A stretch of 64,000 bases of DNA from Halobacillus halophilus (GCF_020171985.1 NZ_JAIVAL010000010.1:42890-106889), one strand, 5' to 3'; positions 18,431 to 27,100 are shown, counted from the first letter of the stretch. Numbers and translations: made by a program. Notes: generated by a model not told the origin, from the letters alone.

Positions 18431-18477
18431 TGAATTCTTTTCAAATTCCTTTATAATAAAGTTTGGAGGTGAGAATC

Positions 18478-19389
18478 ATGCCAAATATTTGGACACATAT
18501 CTTATTTGTCGATCAATTATGCAACGAGCTGAATCGAAATGATCTTATTCAGACTTCCGGCCATTCTCTTCATTTAGGAGCACAGGGACCGGATCCGTTC
18601 TTTTACCATAATTTCCTGCCTTTTTCTCAAGACGAACACGTGGATGAAGTGGGGATGAGATTACATACCGAACAATGCGGCCCACTCTTAATAGACATGA
18701 TTGAGCGGGGTGCTTATCATAAGAATCACCTTCAGGCCTTCATTCTTGGATTTGTAAGTCACCACATTCTTGACCGCCACACTCACCCTTATATCCATTA
18801 CCATGCAGGTTATGAGTCCAATAAACATCAGGAGCTGGAAACCATCATTGACACGATTATGCTTGATCGCTTCCGTTCTATAAAAACTTGGAAGAATCCA
18901 GTTCACAAAGAAATAAAAAGCAGATCGCTGCCTTCTATTGCTCAACTGATGGACTTGCTCCTGGACACGCATTTCCCAGGCTTATCGGAAGACTATCCTG
19001 ATAACTTTATTCACCAGTCCTACCGCCATATTCAGTTAGCACAGCGTGTGCTGTATGACCCCTGGAAATGGAAAAACAAATACTTCGGTTCCCTGGTCTC
19101 TTCTTTTTCTCATCAACCGGTTAACGATGACAAGGATTATCTCAATGAGCAAAAAAGCCGCTGGCACCACCCAGCGACTAATGAGCCTCATACGTCTTCT
19201 TTTCTTGACCATTATGAAGAGGCCCTCGCGGAAGGAAAACTTCTGTTCCAGCTCATTTTATCTTATTGGGAGGAACCCAGTAGAAGCCGCCTTGATGAAA
19301 TAAAAGTCGTTCTGGGCAACCGCTCGTATGACACAGGAGCTCCTCTATCAGAAGGACTCGTCAACCGTTTCAGCAATCCCATCGTGTGA
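18478..19389 (+). CDS. Zinc-dependent phospholipase C-like hydrolase
   Basis: A 303-residue protein of the Zn-dependent phospholipase C (PF00882) type. Candidate zinc ligands are spread as in the family: W5 and H7 near the N-terminus (MPNIWTH), GAQGPDPFFYH, and the helix GFVSHHILDRHTHPYIHYH. No signal peptide is visible, so it is probably cytosolic, unlike secreted bacterial phospholipase C; true phospholipase activity is unproven. The ATG at 18478 is chosen because TTTGGAGGTGAG precedes it, rather than the in-frame TTG at 18463. The frame ends before repeat element 3. Confidence 0.72.
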   Translation: MPNIWTHILFVDQLCNELNRNDLIQTSGHSLHLGAQGPDPFFYHNFLPFSQDEHVDEVGMRLHTEQCGPLLIDMIERGAYHKNHLQAFILGFVSHHILDRHTHPYIHYHAGYESNKHQELETIIDTIMLDRFRSIKTWKNPVHKEIKSRSLPSIAQLMDLLLDTHFPGLSEDYPDNFIHQSYRHIQLAQRVLYDPWKWKNKYFGSLVSSFSHQPVNDDKDYLNEQKSRWHHPATNEPHTSSFLDHYEEALAEGKLLFQLILSYWEEPSRSRLDEIKVVLGNRSYDTGAPLSEGLVNRFSNPIV

Positions 19390-19420
19390 ATTTTTGCAAT
19401 ACCTCCAAATGGATTTTTAG

Positions 19421-19680
19421 AGAAAAGCTCCCGATACTGGACGACTCAGTTTCGAGATAGTTGTGGCCGTTGCAAACAATTGTGGATGGCGGCTACGGAA
19501 ACAACCCGTCTTGCTCTCTCACCCATACCCTGGAGACACAAGCCGCTCGTCACCGCCACGTCCTGTGGCAAAGTAGAACGCCCCTGCGTCGTGCAGACCC
19601 GTGAAAAGCTAGCCGTTCCCTGGAGCCCCTCTCTCCACCCCATACCTCGAAATCGAGTCTTACTCTATCCGTCGCGTTTG
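19421..19680. repeat. Intergenic element 3 (chimera of A, C and B parts)
   Basis: Inverted ends GACTCAGTTTCGAGATA (19443-19459) and TACCTCGAAATCGAGTCT (19643-19660) bound this copy, with AAAAGCTCCCGATAC outside on the left. After an A-like start (GGCTACGGAAACAACCCG) come a C-like portion (CTCTCACCC, GAGACACAAGCCG) and a B-like portion (CGCCACGTCCTGTGGC and CCCTGCGTCGTGCAG). It lies between converging genes. Confidence 0.8.
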
Positions 19681-19697
19681 AATAACTTATTAAGAAT

Positions 19698-19726
19698 GAA
19701 AAAAGAGAGGAATAGGCTCCTCTCTT
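19698..19726 (-). terminator. Intrinsic terminator of the UMF1-type MFS gene
   Basis: On the minus strand, arms AGAGAGG and CCTCTCT enclose an 8-nt loop and are followed by TTTTTT. Confidence 0.8.
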
Positions 19727-21038
19727 ACGTATGGATGACAGGCTTTTTATCAGGGTCGGTGTATTGACGGGCTTCTTTCATTCCTTTATCGATGTCCACC
19801 TTATACAATAAAAGGATACCGACTACAAAAAATACAATAAGTGATAAAATCCCGAGCCGGCTGGACCCTGTCAGTTGGCCGACAAGGGCAAATACGAAAG
19901 GCCCAAAAATAGCAGCGAATTTTGATGATATACCATAAAACCCAAAAAATTCTGCATGCCGGTCTCCAGGAACCATTCTCCCAAAGATCGAGCGGCTTAA
20001 AGACTGAGCTCCTCCCTGCACAAAACCTACACATACGGCCAGAATATAGAAGTGAAGAGCAGTCGTCATGAAATACCCAAGACCTACGATGGCAAGGTAG
20101 ATAAATAAAGCCAGCATCAAAGCACGCTTCGCTGTAATCTTTTTCGCAAGCCAGCCAAAGAAAAAGGCAAAAGGAATACCCACAAACTGAGTAATCAAAA
20201 GGGCCGTGATAAGAGCCGTACTATCAATTCCTATATCTCTTCCATAAATCGTAGCCATCTTTATAATGGTGGAAATACCATCGTTATATAACCAGAAAGC
20301 AAAAAGAAATAATAACAGCTGTTTAAAATGCTTCAATTCTTTAAATGTTTTCCCTACTCGGTTAAAACCGATGGAAATATAAGAAGCCGTCCGTTTCTCA
20401 TAGACCTTTTTTTCTTCTACGATATTTTTAAAAAGTGGGATGGAAAAAATCAGCCACCATACCCCTACAGACACAAAAGAAAGTTGTGTACCGGCCAAAC
20501 TGTCCGGAAGTCCAAACCACTCATATTTCATAATCATCAGCAGGTTAACAGCGAGCAGCACGCCACCGCCTATATACCCAAAGGCAAATCCATAGGCCGA
20601 GACCTTATCAATCGTATTTTCATCTGACACTTCCGGCAAGAAAGCATCATAAAAAACGTTCCCTCCTGAAAAACCGATGGTTCCTATAATCAGCAGGAGA
20701 GAAGCTAATACATAATCCCCTTCACCTACAAAAGCTAGCAGTACACTCGCAATCATTCCCATAAAAGCGAAGAACATTAAAAATCGTTTTTTCGCCGCTG
20801 AATAGTCACTAATGGCCCCAAGAATGGGAGCGAGAATGGCCACGATTAGAACAGCAATAGATTGGGAATACCCCCAGTAACTCGTGGCAAGCGATTGATC
20901 TACCCCTTTGGCCGCTACATCATAATAAAAAACGGGAAGGACCGCAGCCATAACCGTTGTTGCGAAAGCAGAATTTCCAAAGTCGTAAAGCATCCAGCTC
21001 CATACAGGTTTCTTTTTCAACGAGGTACCCCCTGCCAA
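19725..21038 (-). CDS. MFS transporter, UMF1 (Atg22-like) family
   Basis: A 437-residue major facilitator with about 12 transmembrane helices. The N-terminal segment VWSWMLYDFGNSAFATTVMA is diagnostic of the UMF1/Atg22-like branch, some eukaryotic members of which export amino acids from vacuoles. GRMVPGDRHAEFFGFYGISS is another family motif (residues about 350-370). The substrate in bacteria is unknown. The start ATG follows AGGGGGTACC. It is a single gene between repeat element 3 and a divergent NAD(P)-binding protein gene. Confidence 0.85.
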   Translation of the reverse strand: MAGGTSLKKKPVWSWMLYDFGNSAFATTVMAAVLPVFYYDVAAKGVDQSLATSYWGYSQSIAVLIVAILAPILGAISDYSAAKKRFLMFFAFMGMIASVLLAFVGEGDYVLASLLLIIGTIGFSGGNVFYDAFLPEVSDENTIDKVSAYGFAFGYIGGGVLLAVNLLMIMKYEWFGLPDSLAGTQLSFVSVGVWWLIFSIPLFKNIVEEKKVYEKRTASYISIGFNRVGKTFKELKHFKQLLLFLFAFWLYNDGISTIIKMATIYGRDIGIDSTALITALLITQFVGIPFAFFFGWLAKKITAKRALMLALFIYLAIVGLGYFMTTALHFYILAVCVGFVQGGAQSLSRSIFGRMVPGDRHAEFFGFYGISSKFAAIFGPFVFALVGQLTGSSRLGILSLIVFFVVGILLLYKVDIDKGMKEARQYTDPDKKPVIHT

Positions 21039-21122
21039 TTTGTTATTTCATTAAGCTTAGCAGACTATTCCGTCAAACAGATGAATTTTATTCAACTTTT
21101 ACAACATTTTTGAGGTGAGACT

Positions 21123-21743
21123 ATGAGAATTGCTATTTTTGGTGCCACCGGCCGTGTTGGTCAGGAAGTGGTAAGATTAGCTTTAGCAGAAGGATACAAA
21201 ATAAGTGCCCTGGTACGAGACGAATCCAAAGCAGAAGAGTTGATTCCCGGGGCTGATTTTATTTATGGGGATGCCACGAATCCCCAGGATATTAAGAAAA
21301 CCTTGAGTGGTGCTGATCTTGTTTTCAGTGGTTTAAGCACGGACAAAACAGATACGCTTACGAAAGCCGTCCCGGAAATTATCCAGGGAATGAATGAAGC
21401 ACAGATCAATCGAATTGTCACAATTGGTACTGCCGGCATCTTAGACAGTCGATATGAACCAGGTAAGTATCGCTTCCAGACCTCCGAATCCAAGCGGAAG
21501 AAAACGTTCGCAGCAGAAGAACATGCCAAAGTATATGAACAGTTTTTAAAAAGTAGTCTTAATTGGACTATCGTTTGTCCCACTTATTTGCCGGATGGGG
21601 ATGCTGTCGGAGAAGTAAGGGCTGAGGCTGATCTTCTTCCCAAAGATGGAAAAAAAGTAACCGTTGGGGATACAGCATTATTTGCTTTTCATGAGTTACT
21701 ACAAAATCAATATGTTCATCATCGCGTAGGGATTTGTTACTAA
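21123..21743 (+). CDS. NAD(P)-binding Rossmann-fold protein (atypical SDR, NmrA-like)
   Basis: A 206-residue protein with the nucleotide-binding motif FGATGRVG at residues 6-13 and the NADP-type basic residue after strand 2 (LVRDESK). SGLSTDKTDTL and IGTAGILD are the following cofactor-side segments. It belongs to the atypical short-chain dehydrogenases of the NAD(P)H-binding/NmrA-like group, which lack the YxxxK catalytic pair of classical members; none is visible here. Function could be redox sensing or reduction of small molecules. Transcribed divergently from the MFS gene. Confidence 0.8.
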   Translation: MRIAIFGATGRVGQEVVRLALAEGYKISALVRDESKAEELIPGADFIYGDATNPQDIKKTLSGADLVFSGLSTDKTDTLTKAVPEIIQGMNEAQINRIVTIGTAGILDSRYEPGKYRFQTSESKRKKTFAAEEHAKVYEQFLKSSLNWTIVCPTYLPDGDAVGEVRAEADLLPKDGKKVTVGDTALFAFHELLQNQYVHHRVGICY

Positions 21744-21753
21744 TCCCTAACAA

Positions 21754-21785
21754 AATCCCCTTCCACACATGGAAGGGGAGCTTTT
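21754..21785. terminator. Bidirectional terminator
   Basis: Arms TCCCCTTCC and GGAAGGGGA around a 6-nt loop lie between two converging genes. Flanks are moderately T-rich on both strands. Confidence 0.75.
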
Positions 21786-22632
21786 ATGATTCAGAAGGAT
21801 AATGCCCAAAGAACTCTTCAAGCGTTTCCTCTGCTTTATGAATCTCAGACGATATATCCTTTCCTACATATCTTAAGTGCCACGGTTCATAGGTGTAACC
21901 TGTAATGTCCTGTTTACCTTCAGGATAACGGATAATAAAGCCGTATTTGTGTGCGTGTTCGGCAAGCCACTCGCCTTCCTCAGTATCACGAAATGATTCG
22001 TCCAGCTTAAAAGACATTTTGGCAGAGGTAACATCCATAGCAAGACCTGTCTGGTGTTCACTCGTGCCTGGACGGGCGGAAAAAGTTTTAGCTTTCTCTT
22101 CCCCGTATTCTTCTATATATCCCTTAAACAGGTTCTTTTGACGTTCATAAGAACGATATCCAGAAGCGGCTACAATGTCCTGTCCCTCTTGATCGGCAGC
22201 CTTGAACAGCTTTTCAAGCGCACCTGCAGCTTCTTCACGCATCTGCTTCTTGGGGAGCTCTTCATCAAAATAAAAAGGTACATCTGGAACCGTTAAATCC
22301 GGAGGCGTGTAACCTTCAGGCAGCTTTCGGTTCTTATTAACAACTACCTGTATACTCTCTGGGTTCTCTACAATTACCAGACCTTCCTCACTGGTTTCAT
22401 CAGGTTCTTGCTTATTCTGGGAGGATTCCCCGGTTTCTTTTTCCTGTGAGGAATCTGTCCCTGGTTCTTCCGTTTCAGATTTAAAAGCCGGTTTTTCCTT
22501 GGAATCTATTTCTTTATCACTCGCAGAAGCTGGTTCTGCCTGCTCATTCTCATCACTCGATGTTTCGGTAATCGAGCAAGCACTTAACAGAATGCTTAGA
22601 AGAGATACAGAAATGACTAATAATTGTTTCAT
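21784..22632 (-). CDS. D-alanyl-D-alanine carboxypeptidase lipoprotein, VanY family
   Basis: A 282-residue lipoprotein peptidase that trims the peptidoglycan stem peptide outside the membrane. The signal peptide ends in the lipobox LSAC at about residue 19; an acidic Ser/Glu-rich linker runs to about residue 90. The VanY domain follows: SGYRSYERQ, SEHQTGLAMDV (zinc His and Asp) and EPWHLRYVG (zinc His). The second of two nearby ATG codons (22632) is preferred because AGGTAGG is properly spaced only from it. It is probably involved in cell-wall maturation rather than vancomycin resistance, since no van genes are near. Confidence 0.9.
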   Translation of the reverse strand: MKQLLVISVSLLSILLSACSITETSSDENEQAEPASASDKEIDSKEKPAFKSETEEPGTDSSQEKETGESSQNKQEPDETSEEGLVIVENPESIQVVVNKNRKLPEGYTPPDLTVPDVPFYFDEELPKKQMREEAAGALEKLFKAADQEGQDIVAASGYRSYERQKNLFKGYIEEYGEEKAKTFSARPGTSEHQTGLAMDVTSAKMSFKLDESFRDTEEGEWLAEHAHKYGFIIRYPEGKQDITGYTYEPWHLRYVGKDISSEIHKAEETLEEFFGHYPSES

Positions 22633-22638
22633 CGACAT

Positions 22639-22988
22639 TACCTACCTAAACCTTGATGATAGTTCCACTATAACACTTTTGATGTTTACCGTGTATATTC
22701 TCTGCGGTCATTAGGCGGCCTTTTCTTCACCTAACTCCTGGACTACTGTGTTATTCTTAATCAAACCCTACAGATGGATTGGACTGCGATTACTAAATCT
22801 AGCACCTGGAACTCATAACGTTATTTTGAAAAGGACCTGCTATGTGAAATAGACTTGGTTTTATGTTGTGATGCTCCATAAGTTATCCCTCCCGCACAGT
22901 AACTATCGACTTATAAATTATGTACTATTAACATCGGTACTAACCTTTAAATATTAACAATTACTGTAGGAAAACAAGTCAATAGCAC
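22639..22988. other. Intergenic stretch without a recognised feature
   Basis: About 350 bp of AT-rich sequence lies between the VanY-type lipoprotein gene and the IDEAL-domain gene. I see no repeat-element ends, no terminator-like hairpin and no supported gene in it. It presumably carries the promoter of the lipoprotein gene. Confidence 0.5.
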
Positions 22989-23016
22989 AAAAAAAACCAC
23001 TGCATGAGCAGTGGTC
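22989..23016 (-). terminator. Intrinsic terminator of the IDEAL-domain gene
   Basis: Arms CCACTGC and GCAGTGG with loop ATGA, followed on the minus strand by eight T residues. Confidence 0.85.
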
Positions 23017-23030
23017 TGGTACTATCTATT

Positions 23031-23273
23031 TTATTCCCACGTATAAGGTGTATATTGTAAACTCAATCGTTCGAATTCTGCACGGTCGCCATTGTCAATC
23101 GCCTTATTAATTTCTTCATCTAAACGATCCTTATTAAACTCAAAACTCATTTGATCGAGGAACAACCGTGAAGCTAGTTGAATACCAAAGGACAATTCTC
23201 TTTTAGCCGTAATCTCTTTCCCTTTATAATCGGGGTCGCGACGTATAACATAGACCATTTTTTGCTTTCTCAT
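23031..23273 (-). CDS. IDEAL-domain small protein
   Basis: An 80-residue protein whose C-terminal half (DRLDEEINKAIDNGDRAEFE) fits the IDEAL domain, a short helical motif found at the ends of several Firmicutes proteins and thought to mediate protein contacts. The N-terminal half is basic (MRKQKMVYVIRRDPDYKGK). AAGGGGGT precedes the ATG and a strong terminator follows the stop. It is transcribed alone. The function is unknown. Confidence 0.75.
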   Translation of the reverse strand: MRKQKMVYVIRRDPDYKGKEITAKRELSFGIQLASRLFLDQMSFEFNKDRLDEEINKAIDNGDRAEFERLSLQYTPYTWE

Positions 23274-23534
23274 GAGAATACCCCCTTCATGCTTTTTTTC
23301 ATTATGCAGGATTTAAACTTATAACGCAATAAGTTTTCTGAATATTTAGTTATATATTTCCCTGTTTTAATGAATATCAAACCTATTGAGCCTTGTCATG
23401 AAAGGGTTTTTAATCTATTAAAATTTTTTAGATTTTTCAGAATTAAAAGGAGTAGTCAGAGGAAAAGGTACGTATGATAGCCATATTCTGGTTCTTTTAA
23501 GAGCAGGATTGTGTTATTCAAACTGAATTCCTGG

Positions 23535-23715
23535 ACCGCTCCCCCACAGGAAAGTGTTCAAATGTGGCATCACCCTGAAAGACACGGCTTATGTCTCGAG
23601 TGTCTGGGTGATAGAACAAGACGAGTCATTTCCCCACAGCCCCTTCATAATTAACGTAACGGACCCAAATTATCTCGAAACGGAGTCTTACTGTAACCTG
23701 CCCTAGGGCGCAATA
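23535..23715. repeat. Intergenic element 4 (module C, inverted; left end missing)
   Basis: The core from about 23560 to 23630 is close to the reverse complement of module C in element 2 (AGACACGGCTTATGTCTCGA, then GGGTGATAGAACAAGACGAG). The right end TATCTCGAAACGGAGTCT is at 23671-23688, preceded by GTAACGGACCC as in A-type copies. No matching left end is visible, so this copy looks truncated or rearranged. It lies in the 520-bp gap between the IDEAL gene and wrbA. Confidence 0.75.
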
Positions 23716-23759
23716 AGCCTTTTTAAAAATCAACAGTAAACTAAAGCAGAGCCTTTATT

Positions 23760-23790
23760 AAAAAAAACCCTCTATTTAAAGAGGGTTTTC
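23760..23790 (-). terminator. Intrinsic terminator of wrbA
   Basis: Arms AAACCCTC and GAGGGTTT enclose an 8-nt AT loop; on the minus strand a T run follows. Confidence 0.85.
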
Positions 23791-23796
23791 GTAATT

Positions 23797-24402
23797 TTAG
23801 TTAACAAATTTGCTGGCTACATCAATTGTACGACGGGTTTGGTGGCGTACTGCTTCTTCAACATCTTCTTTCATGTTTCCTTCACCGTCCACACTTACAC
23901 TTGTTCCGTAAGGGTTTCCGCCTGCTCCAAAGATCGCATTGTCACTGTATCCTGGTGCAGCAATAATCGCACCCCAATGGAACATCGTGGTATAAAAGTT
24001 GAGAAGTGTAGCTTCCTGACCACCATGAGGGTTTTGAGCGGATGTCATGGCACTGACAACTTTATTGACAAGTTTACCCTGGAACCATAGACCGCCTGCC
24101 TGATCCATGTATTGCTTTAATTGAGCAGGTACATTTCCAAACCGTGTCGGTGCACTGAAAATAATAGCATCTGCCCAGTCTAAATCATCAATTTTCGCTT
24201 CCGTTACTGTATCTTTAGTTGCTAAATAATGCTCTTTCCAGGATGGATTCTGTTCAATAGCTTCCATAGGTGCTGTTTCTGGGACACGTACAAGCTTCAC
24301 TTCCGCTCCTGCTTCTTTAGCTGCATCTTCGGCCCATTGAGCCATTTGATAGTTGGTACCTGTAGAACTGTAGTAAATCACCGCTAATTTTACATTTGCC
24401 AT
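23797..24402 (-). CDS. wrbA: NAD(P)H:quinone oxidoreductase WrbA (type IV)
   Basis: A 201-residue flavodoxin-fold protein that reduces quinones by two electrons with FMN. YYSSTGTNYQMA is the FMN phosphate loop (residues 9-20), APTRFGNVPAQLKQYMDQ the second FMN-binding segment, and MTSAQNPHGGQEATLLN the WrbA-specific active-site region. The frame is open 35 codons further upstream, but ATG 24402 is preceded by AAAGGAGAG at the right distance and matches the usual family start. It is probably part of oxidative or quinone stress defence. Single-gene transcript. Confidence 0.92.
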   Translation of the reverse strand: MANVKLAVIYYSSTGTNYQMAQWAEDAAKEAGAEVKLVRVPETAPMEAIEQNPSWKEHYLATKDTVTEAKIDDLDWADAIIFSAPTRFGNVPAQLKQYMDQAGGLWFQGKLVNKVVSAMTSAQNPHGGQEATLLNFYTTMFHWGAIIAAPGYSDNAIFGAGGNPYGTSVSVDGEGNMKEDVEEAVRHQTRRTIDVASKFVN

Positions 24403-24551
24403 GAGTATCTCTCCTTTGATTAGTTGCTCATTACCTATTTTCTTATGGTTTCCAATCGAACCGCTTGGATTCATTAAAATTATATACCCTGCCAGAATAA
24501 AACTCAAACTAAAGATTCTTTAATTCGAGATATTTTATATAGTCCTTACAC

Positions 24552-24580
24552 TTGGTTAACATAAGCTTTAGATTTACTAT
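24552..24580 (+). promoter_or_regulatory. Possible promoter of the CDF exporter gene
   Basis: TTGGTT (24552-24557) and TACTAT (24575-24580) are 17 bp apart on the plus strand, about 155 bp before the CDF start. The remaining leader shows no riboswitch that I recognise; in particular I do not see the manganese-sensing yybP-ykoY motif. Confidence 0.35.
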
Positions 24581-24734
24581 ACATAGCATTCGATTTTTTA
24601 TTTTTGAATGAATGCAAACATCCTAGTCCTGACCAAGCAATCTGCGTATGGAAAGCTTTTTTTCTCTAGACTCATCAATCATGTATTTGGTAAGCTAAGT
24701 CAAGCTTTCAAAGAAGACACGGGGGTTACAAAAG

Positions 24735-25607
24735 ATGAGCGAATATCAAAATATAAAAAAGGGAGAAAAAGGAGCCTGGATTAGTATCATCGTCTATTTA
24801 GTTCTGGCTGCAGCTAAACTTACGATTGCATCCATAGGTAATTCAGAAGCACTTAGAGCTGATGGTCTGAATAATACGACCGACGTTATTGCTTCTGTAG
24901 CTGTGCTGATTGGTCTTAAGATCTCCCGAAAGCCTCCTGATCAGGACCACCATTACGGGCATTTCAGAGCCGAGACGATTGCTTCCCTTGTCGCGGCATT
25001 TATTATGATGACCGTCGGGATTGAAGTGATCATCGGGACCATACAGGACATTATCAATCAAGAAGTCACTGAACCTCGATTACTCACAGCTTGGACAGCA
25101 CTGACAGCAGCCGCCATTATGTATTTTGTGTACCGATACAATCTTAATCTTTCCAGGAAAATAGATAGTAACGCTTTATATGCTGCAGCACAGGATAACC
25201 GGTCTGATGCTTTGGTCAGTATAGGAGCTGCCATAGGTATATTTGGCGCTCAATTCGGGGCTTTTTGGCTTGACCCTTTAGCGGGACTAATCGTTGGTTT
25301 GATTATTTGCAAGACAGCCTGGGATATATTTAGAGACTCCACACACAGTTTAACGGACGGATTCGATGAGGAAGAAATTGAAAGCATACGAGAAACTATT
25401 TCAAAACATCCAGATGTGTGGGCCGTTAAAGATGTTAAAGCTCGGCTGCAGGGCAATCAGACACTTGTGGAAGCCACCATTCACGTAAATCCTCATATTA
25501 CCATCGAACAAGGCCATACCATCACGGACGATGTGGAAAACACTTTAGAAAAAGAACACCGTATCCTTTATGCCCACATCCACATTGAGCCTTTTGAAAA
25601 AGATTAA
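24735..25607 (+). CDS. Cation diffusion facilitator, manganese-type (MneP/MneS-like)
   Basis: A 290-residue metal/proton antiporter with six transmembrane helices and a cytosolic C-terminal domain (about residues 210-290, with HPDVWAVKDV and HIHIEPF). Metal-site residues are DGLNNTTD in helix 2 and DNRSD in helix 5. The DxxxD pair in helix 5, rather than the HxxxD of zinc exporters, points to manganese. The length equals that of B. subtilis MneS. It is expected to export Mn2+ from the cytosol. A rare-codon-free ATG start follows a GGGGG site. Metal specificity is inference from these residues. Confidence 0.82.
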   Translation: MSEYQNIKKGEKGAWISIIVYLVLAAAKLTIASIGNSEALRADGLNNTTDVIASVAVLIGLKISRKPPDQDHHYGHFRAETIASLVAAFIMMTVGIEVIIGTIQDIINQEVTEPRLLTAWTALTAAAIMYFVYRYNLNLSRKIDSNALYAAAQDNRSDALVSIGAAIGIFGAQFGAFWLDPLAGLIVGLIICKTAWDIFRDSTHSLTDGFDEEEIESIRETISKHPDVWAVKDVKARLQGNQTLVEATIHVNPHITIEQGHTITDDVENTLEKEHRILYAHIHIEPFEKD

Positions 25608-25618
25608 TACCTTAAACG

Positions 25619-25658
25619 AACAAAGCGGTCACGAAAATATCGTGACCGCTTTGTTTAA
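25619..25658. terminator. Bidirectional terminator
   Basis: A perfect 14-bp stem (CAAAGCGGTCACGA / TCGTGACCGCTTTG) with loop AAATA lies between the converging CDF and acetyltransferase genes. Confidence 0.85.
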
Positions 25659-26191
25659 TTAGCTGCCTCTTCAGCTAATTCTTCTATCGTTTTCCATCCA
25701 TAAGCTGTTTCTTCATAGGTACCTTGCCCAATCGTTACTTTCTCAGCTTCTACCGGGTGAGCACCCAGTTTTATATAAAATTGGCTGGAAGGATTATGAG
25801 TTAACACCCATACTAGCAGTGATTTATAACCCGCTCCCTTCATTGCTCGTGCAAACGTTCGGATCAAGAGCGTTCCATAACCTTGGCCCTGATACTCATC
25901 GAGAAGGTAAATGGCATATATTTCACCATCATAGCCGTAGTTTCTGGTACGTTCTTTTCCGCCAGAGACAAACCCAACCACTTCCCGGTTATCATTTTCT
26001 ATGACGTAGGCAATCTGCCCATTTACAGGTTTCCTTAATATGGTCTGCCAAAGAGCAATTCGATTTTCAACCGTTATATTACTTACATCCCTTTCATCGA
26101 GGAGATCTTTGTATGTAGATTTCCAGCTGGCTACATGGATATTCGCTACCGTTTCTGCGTCTTCTAAACGTGCCAATCTAAGCTCCGGCAT
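25655..26191 (-). CDS. GNAT-family N-acetyltransferase
   Basis: A 178-residue acetyltransferase. The acetyl-CoA-binding motif A is at about residues 95-115 (IYLLDEYQGQGYGTLLIRTF, with QGQGYG as the pyrophosphate loop), and the Asn-containing segment HNPSSQFYIKLGAHPV follows. The N-terminal part (ANIHVASWKSTYKDLL) is common in the single-domain GNAT subgroup. The acceptor is unknown: small-molecule, amino-acid and antibiotic substrates are all found in the family. Ends within the shared terminator. Confidence 0.85.
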   Translation of the reverse strand: MPELRLARLEDAETVANIHVASWKSTYKDLLDERDVSNITVENRIALWQTILRKPVNGQIAYVIENDNREVVGFVSGGKERTRNYGYDGEIYAIYLLDEYQGQGYGTLLIRTFARAMKGAGYKSLLVWVLTHNPSSQFYIKLGAHPVEAEKVTIGQGTYEETAYGWKTIEELAEEAAN

Positions 26192-26255
26192 AGGATCGTC
26201 TTCCCTTCTGCATATTCTCTATCCTTAATTGTAACATAATTCATTCTATTCTATA

Positions 26256-26290
26256 AAAAGAAATGGCGCCAGAGAGTGGCGCCATTATTA
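26256..26290. terminator. Bidirectional terminator
   Basis: Arms AATGGCGCCA and TGGCGCCATT with loop GAGAG form a 10-bp stem, T-rich on the minus-strand side. It ends the Gly/Pro-rich gene. Confidence 0.8.
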
Positions 26291-26746
26291 TTAACATTGA
26301 AAATTTGAAATTAAACGGGTATCGAAGCCCGTGTAAACCCATTGACGTCTTCTCCGCTGCCATCGGTAACCAGCAACAGAAGTTCTCCCTATGAATGTTG
26401 GATAAAACCAGAAAGAGCGTCCATTTTCCAGTCTGACCCAAGTGTACCGATATAAACATCCATACAGCGATCCAGGATCTACAGCATACACGGAAGCCCC
26501 TTGTTGGGACGGAGGTGAAGAAGGAGGCGGCGGTAATTGTAAACCTCCCCCAGTTGGCGGACCCTGGGGCGGCTGGCCAGGACCTCCTCCGAATGGCGGA
26601 CCTTGCGGCGGCTGACCAGGGCCTCCTCCAAATGGCGGGCCTTGAGGTGGGCCTCCAAATGGGCTGCCTGGTCCGAACTGCCCCCCCTGTCCCTGCCCGG
26701 GAATTCCAAAGTTTTGTCCAAATGGGAATCCTTGTTGTCTATCCAT
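26291..26746 (-). CDS. Gly/Pro-rich repeat protein with conserved aromatic C-terminal domain
   Basis: A 151-residue protein in two parts. Residues about 20-75 are a low-complexity tract of GGPPQGPPF / GGGPGQPPQGPP repeats. The C-terminal 65 residues form a compact domain rich in Tyr, Trp and Arg (CLYRYTWVRLENG, FWFYPTFIG, SVAGYRWQRRRR) that ends with a Cys. I recall similar C-terminal domains in uncharacterised Bacillus proteins with variable Gly/Pro tracts, but cannot name the family. The pattern would suit a spore-surface or secreted structural protein, although no signal peptide is visible. The ATG at 26746 is preferred to the upstream GTG and TTG because of the AAAGGGA spacing. Confidence 0.65.
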   Translation of the reverse strand: MDRQQGFPFGQNFGIPGQGQGGQFGPGSPFGGPPQGPPFGGGPGQPPQGPPFGGGPGQPPQGPPTGGGLQLPPPPSSPPSQQGASVYAVDPGSLYGCLYRYTWVRLENGRSFWFYPTFIGRTSVAGYRWQRRRRQWVYTGFDTRLISNFQC

Positions 26747-26806
26747 CACGATCAATCCCTTTCCGGAAGTATCCCTATACGATATGCACCGGATGGGCGG
26801 GCGTGA

Positions 26807-27100
26807 TTATAATGTTAAAAGAAACACTGATGCGATGGCTCCAAGAACGACCAGAATAATATGAAGATCCAGCCACGCTAATAGCACAGCGGTTAAACCG
26901 GCAATTACCCCAATTTGAGGAGCTTCCGGCTTTACGCTTAGAATACCAGGAAAAATTAAAGCTCCAAGTGCTGCATAAGGAATAGCATTTAACCAACGGT
27001 CTACCCATTTTGGAAACGACACAATATCTACTATAAAGGCCGGCAGTACTCTGGGGATGGCCGTTACAAGAGCCATTCCGATAATCATCCAGATGATCAT
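26807..27100 (-). CDS. azlD: Branched-chain amino acid exporter subunit AzlD
   Basis: A 97-residue membrane protein of the AzlD family with about four transmembrane helices (IIWMIIGMALVTAIPRVLPA at the start, IILVVLGAIASVFLLTL at the end). Together with AzlC it forms a two-part exporter of branched-chain amino acids and analogues such as azaleucine. The start at 27100 overlaps the azlC stop by 4 nt (ATGA), which fixes it; the longer frame upstream runs out of phase through azlC and is not real. Confidence 0.88.
   Translation of the reverse strand: MIIWMIIGMALVTAIPRVLPAFIVDIVSFPKWVDRWLNAIPYAALGALIFPGILSVKPEAPQIGVIAGLTAVLLAWLDLHIILVVLGAIASVFLLTL

Noticed and set aside
24581..24734. Manganese riboswitch before the CDF exporter
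   Set aside because: I could not find the conserved loop sequences of the yybP-ykoY motif in the leader.
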